Shown: positions 31,819-40,453 of the stretch, in pieces
How the letters are laid out: the number at the start of each line of letters is the position of its first letter
Numbering within the stretch: the first letter of the stretch is position 1
Assembly (NCBI RefSeq): GCF_020524585.1
Contig: NZ_JAIVLK010000004.1
Span: forward strand, 1-64,000
Length of the DNA: 64,000 bases
Source of the DNA: Celeribacter naphthalenivorans
GTDB lineage: Bacteria; Pseudomonadota; Alphaproteobacteria; Rhodobacterales; Rhodobacteraceae
Direction: 5' to 3'
Made by a program: the position numbers and the translations under genes
The notes under the pieces: generated by a model
What the model was told of the DNA's origin: nothing
What the model saw: only the letters and a program-made list of their open reading frames with translations
Database searches by the model: none

Positions 31819-34272
31819 ATGACTGCTCAAAAGCAAAAACTCGTGATCGTTGGAAATGGCATGGCGCCGGGCCGGATGCTTGAGCATCTGTTCGAAGTGA
31901 GCGACCAGTATGAGGTCACCATCTTCAACGCCGAGCCGCGTGTGAACTACGACCGCATCATGCTCTCGCCGGTTCTGTCGGGCGAAAAATCTTACGCCGA
32001 CATCATCATCCATGGCGAAGGCTGGTATGCCGAGCATGGCATCACGCTGCATCAGGGTGACAAGATCACCGAAATTCGTCGCCATGAGCGCAAAGTGATC
32101 TCCGAGAGCGGTGTGGTGGCCGACTACGACAAGCTGGTCATCGCTACAGGGTCCAACCCCTTTATCATCCCTGTGCCGGGATCGGACTTGCCGGGTGTTC
32201 TGGCTTACCGCGATCTCGATGACACCGACGGCATGATTGCCGCCGCTGAAAAGGGCGGGCGGGCTGTGGTCATCGGTGGCGGTCTGCTGGGCCTTGAAGC
32301 CGCCGCAGGTCTGAAACTGCGCGGCATGGAGGTGACTGTCATTCACCTGATGCCGACGCTGATGGAGCGTCAGCTCGACACCGCCGCAGGCTATCTTTTG
32401 CAAAAAGAACTGGAATCTCGCGGCATCGACGTGCTCTGCGAAGCGAACACCAAACAGATCATCGGCGCGGAGAAGGTCGAAGCTGTGGAACTTGCCGACG
32501 GTCGTGTGATTGACGCCTCCCTCGTGGTGATGGCCGTCGGCATTCGTCCCAACGTGGCGCTGGCACAAGAGGCGGGTCTTGAGGTCAATCGCGGCATCGT
32601 CACCGACGCGACGATGAAAACCTCCGACCCGAACATCTATTCCGTGGGGGAATGTGTGGAAGTGGGCGGCATGGTCTATGGCCTCGTCGCCCCCCTCTAT
32701 CGCATGGCCAAAGTGGCCGCCGAACATCTGGCCGGGCCGTCAGAGGCCGCCTTTGCCCACACAGAGACGCCGACGAAACTCAAAGTCACAGGCTGCGACC
32801 TCTATTCTGTCGGCGATTTTGCCGAAGGCGAGGGGCGCGAAGACATCGTGCTGCGCGACGCGCAGCGCGGGACCTACAAACGGGTCATCATCAAAGACAA
32901 TAAACTTATCGGAGCAGTGCTCTACGGCGATGTCGCCGATGGGGCGTGGTACAACCAGATGCTGGTCTCGGGCGACGATGTGTCCGAGATGCGCGAAACC
33001 CTGATCTTCGGTCAGGCCTACCAAGGCGGCGGCACGGTCGATCCGCTGGCCGCGGTCGCGGCGCTTCCGGATGACGCGGAGATTTGTGGCTGTAACGGCA
33101 TCACCAAGGGGATGATCGTCAAGGCAATCACCGACAAGGGCCTGACCACGCTCGCCGATGTGCGCGCGCATTCCAAGGCGTCGGCGTCCTGCGGCACCTG
33201 CACGAACCTGGTCGAAGGCATCATGGGCATCACGCTTGGCGACGATTTCGTCATCCCGGCGGCGCAGGGCATGTGCGGCTGCACCAGCCACAGCCACGGC
33301 TTTGTGCGTCGCATGATCAAGGCGAAAGGCCTCAAATCCATTCCCGCCGTGATGCAGGAGCTGGAATGGACGACGGCGGAGGGCTGTGCCAAATGCCGCC
33401 CGGCGCTGAACTACTATCTCGTGGCCGATTGGCCGGGCGAATACAAAGACGATCAGCAGTCGCGATTTATCAACGAACGCGTCCACGCCAACATCCAAAA
33501 AGACGGCACTTATTCCGTCGTGCCGCGGATGTTCGGGGGGATCACCACGCCTGATGAGCTGCGCGCGATTGCCGATGTGGCCGACAAATACGACATCCCG
33601 ACCGTCAAAGTGACCGGCGGCCAGCGCATCGACTTGCTGGGTGTCAAAAAAGAAGACCTGATCCCGGTCTGGGCCGATTTGAATGAGGCAGGCATGGTGT
33701 CCGGCGCCGCCTATGCGAAAGGCTTGCGCACCGTGAAAACCTGTGTCGGGACGGATTGGTGCCGCTTTGGCACGCAGGACTCGACAGGTCTGGGCATCAA
33801 GCTCGAAAAAGCGCTCTGGGGCGCGTGGTCTCCGGCAAAACTCAAGCTCGCGGTCACCGGCTGTCCGCGCAACTGTGCCGAGGCGACCTGCAAGGACATT
33901 GGCATCATCTGCGTCGATAGCGGCTATGAGATCGTCTATGGCGGCGCGGCGGGGCTGCACATTCAGGGCACGACCGTGCTGGGCAAGGTCGCGACCGAGG
34001 AAGAGGTCATGGAGACCGTCTGCGCGCTGACGCAGTACTATCGCGAGACCGGTTTTTACCTTGAGCGCATCTACAAATGGGCGGACCGGCTTGGCTACGA
34101 TCACATCAAAGAGGTGATCTACGACAATCTGGACGAGCGCAAAGCCTTCGCCGAACGCTTCCGCTACTCGCAAGACTTCGCGCAGGTCGATCCTTGGGCC
34201 GAACGTGTCGCGGGCGCCGAAGCCCATGAATTCAAACCCTTGGCCACCCTCAATCTGGAGGCAGCAGAATGA
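31819..34272 (+). CDS. nirB: Assimilatory nitrite reductase (NADH), large subunit
   Basis: An 817-residue cytosolic enzyme reducing nitrite to ammonium. Order: FAD and NADH Rossmann domains (about 1-400; VIVGNGMAPGRMLEHL, VVIGGGLLGLEAAAG), a BFD-like [2Fe-2S] segment with Cys423, Cys425, Cys458 and Cys461, then two sulfite/nitrite reductase half-domains. The sirohaem-4Fe4S ligands are Cys642, Cys648, Cys682 and Cys686 in the expected C-x5-C ... C-x3-C pattern. GAGAGGAAG lies 7 bases before the ATG at 31819; a longer frame from 31789 lacks this and is not used. The stop overlaps nirD by ATGA. Confidence 0.95.
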   Translation: MTAQKQKLVIVGNGMAPGRMLEHLFEVSDQYEVTIFNAEPRVNYDRIMLSPVLSGEKSYADIIIHGEGWYAEHGITLHQGDKITEIRRHERKVISESGVVADYDKLVIATGSNPFIIPVPGSDLPGVLAYRDLDDTDGMIAAAEKGGRAVVIGGGLLGLEAAAGLKLRGMEVTVIHLMPTLMERQLDTAAGYLLQKELESRGIDVLCEANTKQIIGAEKVEAVELADGRVIDASLVVMAVGIRPNVALAQEAGLEVNRGIVTDATMKTSDPNIYSVGECVEVGGMVYGLVAPLYRMAKVAAEHLAGPSEAAFAHTETPTKLKVTGCDLYSVGDFAEGEGREDIVLRDAQRGTYKRVIIKDNKLIGAVLYGDVADGAWYNQMLVSGDDVSEMRETLIFGQAYQGGGTVDPLAAVAALPDDAEICGCNGITKGMIVKAITDKGLTTLADVRAHSKASASCGTCTNLVEGIMGITLGDDFVIPAAQGMCGCTSHSHGFVRRMIKAKGLKSIPAVMQELEWTTAEGCAKCRPALNYYLVADWPGEYKDDQQSRFINERVHANIQKDGTYSVVPRMFGGITTPDELRAIADVADKYDIPTVKVTGGQRIDLLGVKKEDLIPVWADLNEAGMVSGAAYAKGLRTVKTCVGTDWCRFGTQDSTGLGIKLEKALWGAWSPAKLKLAVTGCPRNCAEATCKDIGIICVDSGYEIVYGGAAGLHIQGTTVLGKVATEEEVMETVCALTQYYRETGFYLERIYKWADRLGYDHIKEVIYDNLDERKAFAERFRYSQDFAQVDPWAERVAGAEAHEFKPLATLNLEAAE

Positions 34273-34589
34273 ACATGCAGAGCAAAACCTGGATTGAAGT
34301 CGGCACATTGAACGACATCCCGCGTCAAGGCGCGCGCTGCGTGAAGAACGGTGACATGACCATCGCCATCTTCCGCACCACGGATGACCGCCTTTTCGCC
34401 CTTGAAGATAAATGCCCGCATAAAAATGGGCCGCTGAGCGACGGCATCGTGCACGATGGCTGTGTCACATGCCCGCTCCACAACTGGGTCATTTCCCTCG
34501 AAACAGGTGCCGCGCAAGGCGCCGATGAGGGGATGAGCCTGACCTTCCCGGTCAAACTGGACGGCGAGACTGTGTTGCTCGGTCTTTAA
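34269..34589 (+). CDS. nirD: Assimilatory nitrite reductase (NADH), small subunit
   Basis: A 106-residue Rieske-like protein that pairs with NirB. Unlike the E. coli NirD, it keeps the Rieske cluster ligands, C-x-H in KCPHKNGPL and C-x2-H in TCPLHNWVI, so it should carry a [2Fe-2S] centre. It overlaps nirB by four bases. Full length for the family. Confidence 0.93.
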   Translation: MNMQSKTWIEVGTLNDIPRQGARCVKNGDMTIAIFRTTDDRLFALEDKCPHKNGPLSDGIVHDGCVTCPLHNWVISLETGAAQGADEGMSLTFPVKLDGETVLLGL

Positions 34590-34722
34590 GATTTCTCACG
34601 AAACGGGCTTTCGGGCTCACTGGACGGCTGCAGCGCAAACTCCATGTGCTGCAAAGGGTCTCCTTATGCCAGATGAGGTGAAGGGGCCGCATACTCGGAA
34701 CACACCAAAAAGGGACAATTCA

Positions 34723-35565
34723 ATGGCTTATGTACAACCAAAAGAATTCGCCGCCAAAATGGTCGATGCGGGCGAATCCAAGATCTTTATGGCGACCAAA
34801 GACACCTTGATCCGCGCCTATATGGCGGGCGCGATCCTCGCACTTGCCGCCGCCTTCGCGGTGACCATCGCGGTCAACACCGGCAACTTCCTTGTGGCTT
34901 CGCTGCTCTTCCCGGTGGGTTTTTGCATCCTCTACCTTCTGGGCTTTGACCTTTTGACCGGCGTCTTCACGCTGGCGCCTCTGGCCGTCATCGCGAAACG
35001 TCCGGGCTGCACCTGGAAAGGCGTGTTCCGCAACTGGGGCCTCGTGTTCGTGGGCAATTTTGCGGGGGCGATGACCACCGCGATCTTCATGGCGATCATC
35101 TTTACGATGGGGTTCAGTCAGGAACCCAACGCCGTTGGCCAAAAGATCGGCCACATCGGTGAGGCGCGGACCTTGGGCTATGCCGCAGCCGGTGGCGCAG
35201 GTCTCCTGACCGTCTTCGTCCGCGCGATCATGTGCAATTGGATGGTCTCCACCGGCGTGGTCGCTGCGATGATGTCGAACTCCGTCTCCGGTAAAATCAT
35301 GGCGATGTGGATGCCGATCCTCGTGTTCTTCTACCTGGGCTTCGAGCACTCCATCGTGAACATGTTCCTCTTCCCCTCGGGCATCATTTTGGGCGGTCAA
35401 TTCACATGGGCGGATTATTTCATCTACAACGAGATCCCGGTGGTTCTGGGCAACCTCGTTGGCGGCCTGACCTTTGTCGGCGGCATGATCTACGCCACCC
35501 ACTTCAAGGAATCGCCAAAGCGCAACGCCTCGACTGCTTCCGTGCAGGGCGTGCCGGCTGAGTAA
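34723..35565 (+). CDS. Formate/nitrite transporter family channel (NirC-like)
   Basis: A 280-residue FNT-family membrane protein with six hydrophobic helices. Typical features are KDTLIRAYMAGAILALAAAF at helix 1, FPVGFCILYLLGFDLLTG with the helix break, RAIMCNWMVSTGV, and GFEHSIVNMFLFPSGI with the central pore histidine. It probably passes nitrite across the inner membrane for NirBD. The start at 34723 is preferred over 34666 because the FNT fold begins there. A 133-base gap separates it from nirD. Confidence 0.9.
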   Translation: MAYVQPKEFAAKMVDAGESKIFMATKDTLIRAYMAGAILALAAAFAVTIAVNTGNFLVASLLFPVGFCILYLLGFDLLTGVFTLAPLAVIAKRPGCTWKGVFRNWGLVFVGNFAGAMTTAIFMAIIFTMGFSQEPNAVGQKIGHIGEARTLGYAAAGGAGLLTVFVRAIMCNWMVSTGVVAAMMSNSVSGKIMAMWMPILVFFYLGFEHSIVNMFLFPSGIILGGQFTWADYFIYNEIPVVLGNLVGGLTFVGGMIYATHFKESPKRNASTASVQGVPAE

Positions 35566-35578
35566 TCGGACTTCCCCG

Positions 35579-35612
35579 AACAGGCTCCGCGACAGCGGGG
35601 CCTGTTTTTTTT
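35579..35612 (+). terminator. Rho-independent terminator after the FNT gene
   Basis: A 12-base-pair stem (35579-35590 with 35595-35606, including AACAGGC/GCCTGTT) around a GACA loop, with a run of eight T residues beginning at 35605. A textbook terminator. Confidence 0.93.
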
Positions 35613-35625
35613 GTGAGGCCACATC

Positions 35626-37353
35626 ATGCCGAAAGACGCCGCATCGACAAAGCTCACGGTTTCGATTGGTCACTATTCGGAGCCGGGCCGAAAACCTGAA
35701 AATCAGGATTTCTGTGGCGCGCGGGTCCCGGAAGGCAGCGCGCTTTCTCTCAAAGGGATCACTCTGGCCGTGGCCGATGGCATCTCGTCGAGCGCCACAA
35801 GTGCGGAGGCCGCCGAGGCCAGTGTCACCGCGCTTTTGACCGACTATTACGCCACCTCGGACGCCTGGACCGCCCGCACGGCAGCGACCACGGTGATCTC
35901 CGCCACCAACGCCTGGCTTTATGGCCAGAACGCCGCTCTGAGTGACATGAATGCGGGCAAGATTTGTACGCTCTCCGCGCTGATCTTCAAGGGCCGCGAC
36001 GGGCATGTCTTTCACCTCGGCGACAGTCGAATTTACCGGCTGGTTGGCGAGGCGCTTGAGCCTTTGACCACGGATCACCGCGCCGTTTTGTCGAATGACG
36101 AAAGCTATCTCGCGCGCGGCATGGGATTGGACGCTCAGGTTGCGGTCGATTATCGGCAGGTGTCGCTGACCCTCGGCGATGTCTTTGTGCTGGCCACCGA
36201 TGGGGTGCATGAGGTCGTCGAGTCGGCGGATGTGATCCGCGCGCTGGAGGCCCCCGATCTCGACAGGGCGGCGGCGCAACTCGGCCAAATCGCCTATGAG
36301 CGCGGCTCCGAGGACAATCTCACCGTGATGCTGGCCCGCGTCGAAAGCCTGCCCGAGGCGGAGCTGGAGTTGGACCTCGCCAAGCTGCCCCTGCCACCCC
36401 TGCCCAAAGCGGGCGATGTGATCGACGGGTTTCGCATCCTCCGGCCCGTCAATTCCACCGCGCGCTCGCATGTCTTCCTCGCCGAGGGGCTTATGGGCGA
36501 AAAAGTCGCGCTGAAAATTCCGACCGTGGAGATGGCCGAAGATCCGGCCTATCTCAACCGCTTCGTCTTGGAGGAATGGATCGCGCGGCGTTTGACGTCT
36601 TCGCATGTGCTGCGCGCCGCCAAGGCCCCCGCAGAGCGCAGCGCGCTCTATGTGGTCACCGAATGGGTCGAGGGCCGCACGCTCAGACAGTGGATGGATG
36701 ACCATCCTGCGCCCGATCTCGACCCCGATCTCGACAAAGTGCGCGACATCGTCAGCCAGATCGTCGTGGGCCTGCGCGCTTTTCACCGCAAGGAAATGCT
36801 GCACCAAGACCTACGCCCCGAAAACATCATGATCGACGACGCGGGCACGGTGAAAATCATCGACTTGGGCTCGACCTCCGTGGCCGGGGTGGAGGAGGCC
36901 GCGGCGGGTGTGCTGGGTCATATGCCCGGCACGTTTCAATACACCGCGCCCGAATATTTCTCCGGCGATTTCGTCACCTGGCGGTCGGATCAATATGCTT
37001 TGGGCGTCATCGCCTATGAGATGCTGACCGGGCGTTTGCCCTTTGGTGCCGAGGTGGCGCGCATCCAGACGCGGCGCGATCTTTTGCGCCTGCGCTACCG
37101 CTCCGCGCGCGACGAAGACAGTCCGGTGCCCGCTTGGATGGACGCTGCGCTGAAACGCGCGACCCAGCCCGACGCCGCACGGCGGTATGATGCGCTCTCG
37201 GAATTCGTGGCCGAGCTGAAACGCCCCGGCCAAAGCTGGGACGCGGCGCGTCATGTGCCTTTGATGGAAAAGAATCCGCTGCGGTTCTGGCAAACGGTCT
37301 CCGCCGGTCTGGCGGGGATCGTGATCGTCCTTACAACACTCATGATGAACTGA
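35626..37353 (+). CDS. Fused PP2C phosphatase / Ser-Thr protein kinase, membrane-anchored
   Basis: A 575-residue protein. The N-terminal PP2C-type phosphatase (about 5-245) shows the metal-site elements LAVADGISSS, HLGDSRIYRL, and ATDGVHEVV followed by EDNLTVM. A kinase domain (about 265-545) has VALKIP with the ATP-binding lysine, a catalytic loop His393-Gln394-Asp395 in place of HRD with LRPEN, and Asp413-Leu-Gly in place of DFG. One C-terminal helix (about 553-573) anchors it. Such fusions accompany nitrate/nitrite assimilation genes in proteobacteria; the target is unknown. It follows the FNT terminator by 14 bases, so it may be a separate unit. Confidence 0.88.
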   Translation: MPKDAASTKLTVSIGHYSEPGRKPENQDFCGARVPEGSALSLKGITLAVADGISSSATSAEAAEASVTALLTDYYATSDAWTARTAATTVISATNAWLYGQNAALSDMNAGKICTLSALIFKGRDGHVFHLGDSRIYRLVGEALEPLTTDHRAVLSNDESYLARGMGLDAQVAVDYRQVSLTLGDVFVLATDGVHEVVESADVIRALEAPDLDRAAAQLGQIAYERGSEDNLTVMLARVESLPEAELELDLAKLPLPPLPKAGDVIDGFRILRPVNSTARSHVFLAEGLMGEKVALKIPTVEMAEDPAYLNRFVLEEWIARRLTSSHVLRAAKAPAERSALYVVTEWVEGRTLRQWMDDHPAPDLDPDLDKVRDIVSQIVVGLRAFHRKEMLHQDLRPENIMIDDAGTVKIIDLGSTSVAGVEEAAAGVLGHMPGTFQYTAPEYFSGDFVTWRSDQYALGVIAYEMLTGRLPFGAEVARIQTRRDLLRLRYRSARDEDSPVPAWMDAALKRATQPDAARRYDALSEFVAELKRPGQSWDAARHVPLMEKNPLRFWQTVSAGLAGIVIVLTTLMMN

Positions 37354-37603
37354 CAGGCGAGAGACTATGAAATCGCCGGCGTCTGAGGGCGGACGCTCGA
37401 GGCGCTGATTCATGAGAAAATCGGCGATTGAGTCCGATATGCCTGACGAGCGGATTGAGCCCCCGAAAGGCGACCGGGCTTAGGTCAAAATGTCCGGAAA
37501 ACACCTGCAATCCAACGCGTGGTGAGAGGCCAGCAAAGCCCTATCACATGGCCTGTGTGTGGCGACGCAGGGGGTCACAAAACAGTGTAGCTCAGGAGAA
37601 AGA
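37354..37603. other. Intergenic region, no gene seen
   Basis: About 250 bases between the kinase gene and the tRNA gene. A weak hairpin (GCGTC 37379-37383 with GACGC 37392-37396) lies near the kinase 3' end. An open frame through this region also crosses the tRNA gene and shows no family likeness, so I do not call it. Confidence 0.6.
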
Positions 37604-37678
37604 TGGCTGGGGTGGTAGGATTCGAACCTACGGTACACTGTACCAAAAACAGTTGCCTTACCACTTGGCTACACCCCA
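37604..37678 (-). tRNA. tRNA-Gln (anticodon TTG)
   Basis: On the minus strand a 75-base cloverleaf is visible: acceptor TGGGGTG paired with its CACCCCA partner, D-arm GCC-AAGTGGTAA-GGC, anticodon arm ACTGT-TTTTGGT-ACAGT with TTG at 37646-37644, a T-arm GTAGG-TTCGAAT-CCTAC, discriminator G, and an encoded CCA. The 75-base length and TGGGGT start match tRNA-Gln of other bacteria. Confidence 0.97.
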
Positions 37679-37821
37679 ACGTGGGGGGCTAATTAGTCCG
37701 TCCCCGCGTCCTGTGCAAGCCCTTTTTCGAGCCTTTTGTGAAAAACCTGAAGGACATCTGAAAAAGTGCTCAGGCGGGGGAGGTAAGTGGAGGCGCCGCG
37801 CCGGGAAGGCGCGGCGTTTCA

Positions 37822-39615
37822 TCAGGCCGAAACCTGTTCGCGCAGCACCGCAGCGGTGAGCGAGGCCAGAAGGTAGATGCCGGAAAACACCAGCATCGCC
37901 AAAAGCGTGTTCTCGAATTTACGCGGATATGTCGGCTCATCGGGGGCCACGGGGCGGGAGGACAGCGACAGGTAGCGCACCTGACGGTTGGCCTCGACAC
38001 GCGCCATCTCAAGCGCCTGAATGGCGGAGGCGGCCATCGCCTGACGCGTTGCCAGATCGACCTCGGCCATGCGCAATTCGGCGGTGATCCGGGCCAGAGA
38101 GTCGGCGCCTTCGTTCGCCTGCGTCAGCTGCGCGCGCAAATCCGTGATCAGGTTGTCGAGCCGACGGATGTCGCCCTGCGTGCCCTCGACTCGCGCCTGG
38201 TTCGGGCGCGGGTTGTCCAGAAGCTGTTGCAGTTGCAGCCGCTTTTGCTGCAATTGCGTCTCGAAGGCGGAGACCTGCGACATGATCGCGGCGGTTTCCG
38301 CATCCGGCGAGATGATCCCCAGCTGTTCCTGCAGTTGCACGATTTTTTCCTGCGCCGCGATCATCTTGGCCTCGGTGTCATCGAGGCTCTCGCGCGCGCC
38401 CTTCATCTGGTCCTCGCGCAGGCGCTGGGTCATCTGATCGACCTGTTCCTCGGCATAGGCGATGAGGTGGTCGGAGAAATCCTGCGAAACCTGCGGATCG
38501 GCGGCCACGACCTCCATCCGCAACAGGCCTTCTGTCGGATCATAGCCGATGGACACACGATCCAGATAGACCTTGTAGGCCTCTTCGTTGGTCGGATTCT
38601 CCGGCAGGCGTTGCAGCGGGTCGATGGCGTCGGAGGAGAAATGCGCCTTGAACCCTGTGTCGGCGTCAAGACGCAGCATCGCTTCGCGGGAGGTCAGGTA
38701 ATCCTGCACGGTGATCGAATCCTGCGACGTGGCCAGAGGGCTGCCGGACAACAGTCCGCCAATGCTACCGCCAGCCGAAGGGGCTTCGGATTGCTGGATG
38801 ATAAAGGCCGATTTGGTCGCATACATCGGCGTTGCCAATGTATAGAAATAAATCCCCGCAAGGATCGTCGGAATGCCGACAAAGACCGCCAGTCGCGCGG
38901 CCAGCAAGGCCATTTTGCGGCGACGCCGCCGGGCGATGTCTTGCTGGATTTGCGAAATCTCACCATCGCGGGTCAACCGGTCAAGGATGTCCTTTGAGGG
39001 CAGATTGGGCTTGTTCTCGACGGTCTTGGGCAGTTTCGGCCCCTCGGTCGTGGTCAGTTCTCGCGACGGTCCTTTGCCTTCCGTGGTCACCATATCGAGC
39101 ATGGCACCGCGTTGAAACGGGTCGATCCCCGCCTTGCGCAAAAGCCTTACCGCGTCGAAATCCGAGGTCGCGGGAAGCCCGTGTTTCTGCGCCACGCGCC
39201 GGGCCAGACGCAATTGCCGACCCGTGAGCCCCTCGCGTCGGATCGCGTCGATGTCGGCGTCGATCGCGGTCTCGTCCGCCGGGGTGACATCGCCATGAAG
39301 GGCGTTGTCCTCAGACGCGTCACCACGCCCCAGAGAGCGCGCGACGCCGCCTTGCGGGCGGGCGCGGCGGCTGGGCTGCGGCTTGGCCTCGGCTGCGGCA
39401 GAACCGGGAAATGGGGCATCGCCAAACCCGTCGGCGCTGGCGTCCGTGTCAAAGAGTTTGTCGTCATCAAGGATGTCGCCGGTCTTCGCCGCAGAGGGCG
39501 CCGGGCTTTCAATGATCGGATCGAGATCCGGCGCAGCAGCGGCCCCCGCCTGAGACGAGGCGGCGCGCGGTGTCCGACGGACGCGGAATTTCTGGGCTTT
39601 AACCTTCGTAGTCAT
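37822..39615 (-). CDS. Capsule polysaccharide export inner-membrane protein (KpsE/BexC-like)
   Basis: A 597-residue polysaccharide co-polymerase type protein. The usual domain spans residues 235-597: a first helix (about 235-258), a large periplasmic domain with a coiled coil (about 420-540; LREDQMKGARESLDDTEAK and later LQQKRLQLQQLLDN), and a C-terminal helix (about 567-591) after PDEPTYPRKFEN. The first 234 residues are a long, low-complexity, Ala/Pro/charged cytoplasmic extension not found in E. coli KpsE. The start at 39615 overlaps the ATPase stop by 17 bases. It links the capsule ABC transporter to the outer-membrane channel. Confidence 0.85.
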   Translation of the reverse strand: MTTKVKAQKFRVRRTPRAASSQAGAAAAPDLDPIIESPAPSAAKTGDILDDDKLFDTDASADGFGDAPFPGSAAAEAKPQPSRRARPQGGVARSLGRGDASEDNALHGDVTPADETAIDADIDAIRREGLTGRQLRLARRVAQKHGLPATSDFDAVRLLRKAGIDPFQRGAMLDMVTTEGKGPSRELTTTEGPKLPKTVENKPNLPSKDILDRLTRDGEISQIQQDIARRRRRKMALLAARLAVFVGIPTILAGIYFYTLATPMYATKSAFIIQQSEAPSAGGSIGGLLSGSPLATSQDSITVQDYLTSREAMLRLDADTGFKAHFSSDAIDPLQRLPENPTNEEAYKVYLDRVSIGYDPTEGLLRMEVVAADPQVSQDFSDHLIAYAEEQVDQMTQRLREDQMKGARESLDDTEAKMIAAQEKIVQLQEQLGIISPDAETAAIMSQVSAFETQLQQKRLQLQQLLDNPRPNQARVEGTQGDIRRLDNLITDLRAQLTQANEGADSLARITAELRMAEVDLATRQAMAASAIQALEMARVEANRQVRYLSLSSRPVAPDEPTYPRKFENTLLAMLVFSGIYLLASLTAAVLREQVSA

Positions 39616-40252
39616 AGAGTGCCTTTGCCTCTTCCAGCGTGTCGAACATATAAAGTTGGCCGTTTCTGAGAACGGCGGCAGAACGACAGAATTTTTCCAA
39701 TGTGGCGGCCTGATGCGAGACCACGACGATGGTGGTGCGCTCAAGCCGCTCGCGCAGGATGCTGCCTGCTTTGCGGTTGAAATTGACATCTGCGGTGGAG
39801 GGCATGCCCTCGTCGATCAGATACATATCGAAATCGAGCGCCAGCAACAGCGCGAAGGACAGGCGCGACCGCATCCCGGCGGAAAATGTCGCCACGGGCA
39901 TTTCGAAATATTCGTCCAACTCGCAGAGCCAACGGCAAAACGCCTCCACGTAGTCGGGGTCGAGATCGTAGAGCTCGGCGATGAACCGCACGTTTTCGCG
40001 CGCGGTGTGTTTGCCCAACAGCCCGCCCATGAACCCCAAAGGGAAGGACACGCGACAGCTGCGGCGAATTTCGCCCTCGTCGGGTTTCTCAAGGCCCGAC
40101 ATCATGTTGATGATCGTGGTCTTGCCGGTGCCGTTGGGCGCCAAAATGCCGAGAGAATTGCCAAGCTCCACGCGAAAAGAGGCGCGATCAAGGATCACCT
40201 TGCGCTGCTTGCCGGTCCAGAAGGACTTGCTGACATTGTCAAATTCGAGCAT
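39599..40252 (-). CDS. Capsule polysaccharide ABC transporter ATP-binding protein (KpsT-like)
   Basis: A 217-residue ATPase of the capsule/O-antigen export class. Walker A is APNGTGKTT (Lys44), MSGLEKPDEG follows, and the signature region is reduced to FSAGMRSRLSFALLLA, as is usual in KpsT. Walker B is MYLIDEGMPS and the switch histidine lies in VVVSHQA. The ATG at 40252 is preferred; a TTG at 40285 would add 11 residues. No KpsM permease or other capsule gene is next to it in the window. Confidence 0.85.
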   Translation of the reverse strand: MLEFDNVSKSFWTGKQRKVILDRASFRVELGNSLGILAPNGTGKTTIINMMSGLEKPDEGEIRRSCRVSFPLGFMGGLLGKHTARENVRFIAELYDLDPDYVEAFCRWLCELDEYFEMPVATFSAGMRSRLSFALLLALDFDMYLIDEGMPSTADVNFNRKAGSILRERLERTTIVVVSHQAATLEKFCRSAAVLRNGQLYMFDTLEEAKALYDYEG

Positions 40253-40285
40253 CTCTACGCGCCCTGATACTGCCTCAACACCCAA

Positions 40286-40308
40286 CCCTTAACGGGGCTT
40301 CTTAAGGG
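40286..40308. promoter_or_regulatory. Inverted repeat upstream of the capsule export genes
   Basis: CCCTTAA (40286-40292) and TTAAGGG (40302-40308) are perfectly complementary around nine bases. It lies 34 bases before the ATPase start, where a regulator could bind. The rest of the 200-base gap to nhaA shows nothing definite. Confidence 0.35.
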
Positions 40309-40453
40309 AACGTCTTAAACGGTCATTCCGGCCATATTATGTCGCCGTGCGCGCGGTAAATCCATCTATGATCGCGCAAATGTGGCAGGAATGCGGCCAA
40401 ATCGCAAGTTTTTGACCTTGCGAGGGAAACGGTGGCGCGGTCGCAGCACCGAT

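Noticed and set aside
34720-36807. A 695-codon frame opposite the FNT and kinase genes
   Set aside because: It crosses a strong terminator and two real genes on the other strand; composition typical of antisense frames.
37428-37859. A 143-codon plus-strand frame across the tRNA region
   Set aside because: It runs through the tRNA-Gln gene in antisense and has no ribosome site or family likeness.
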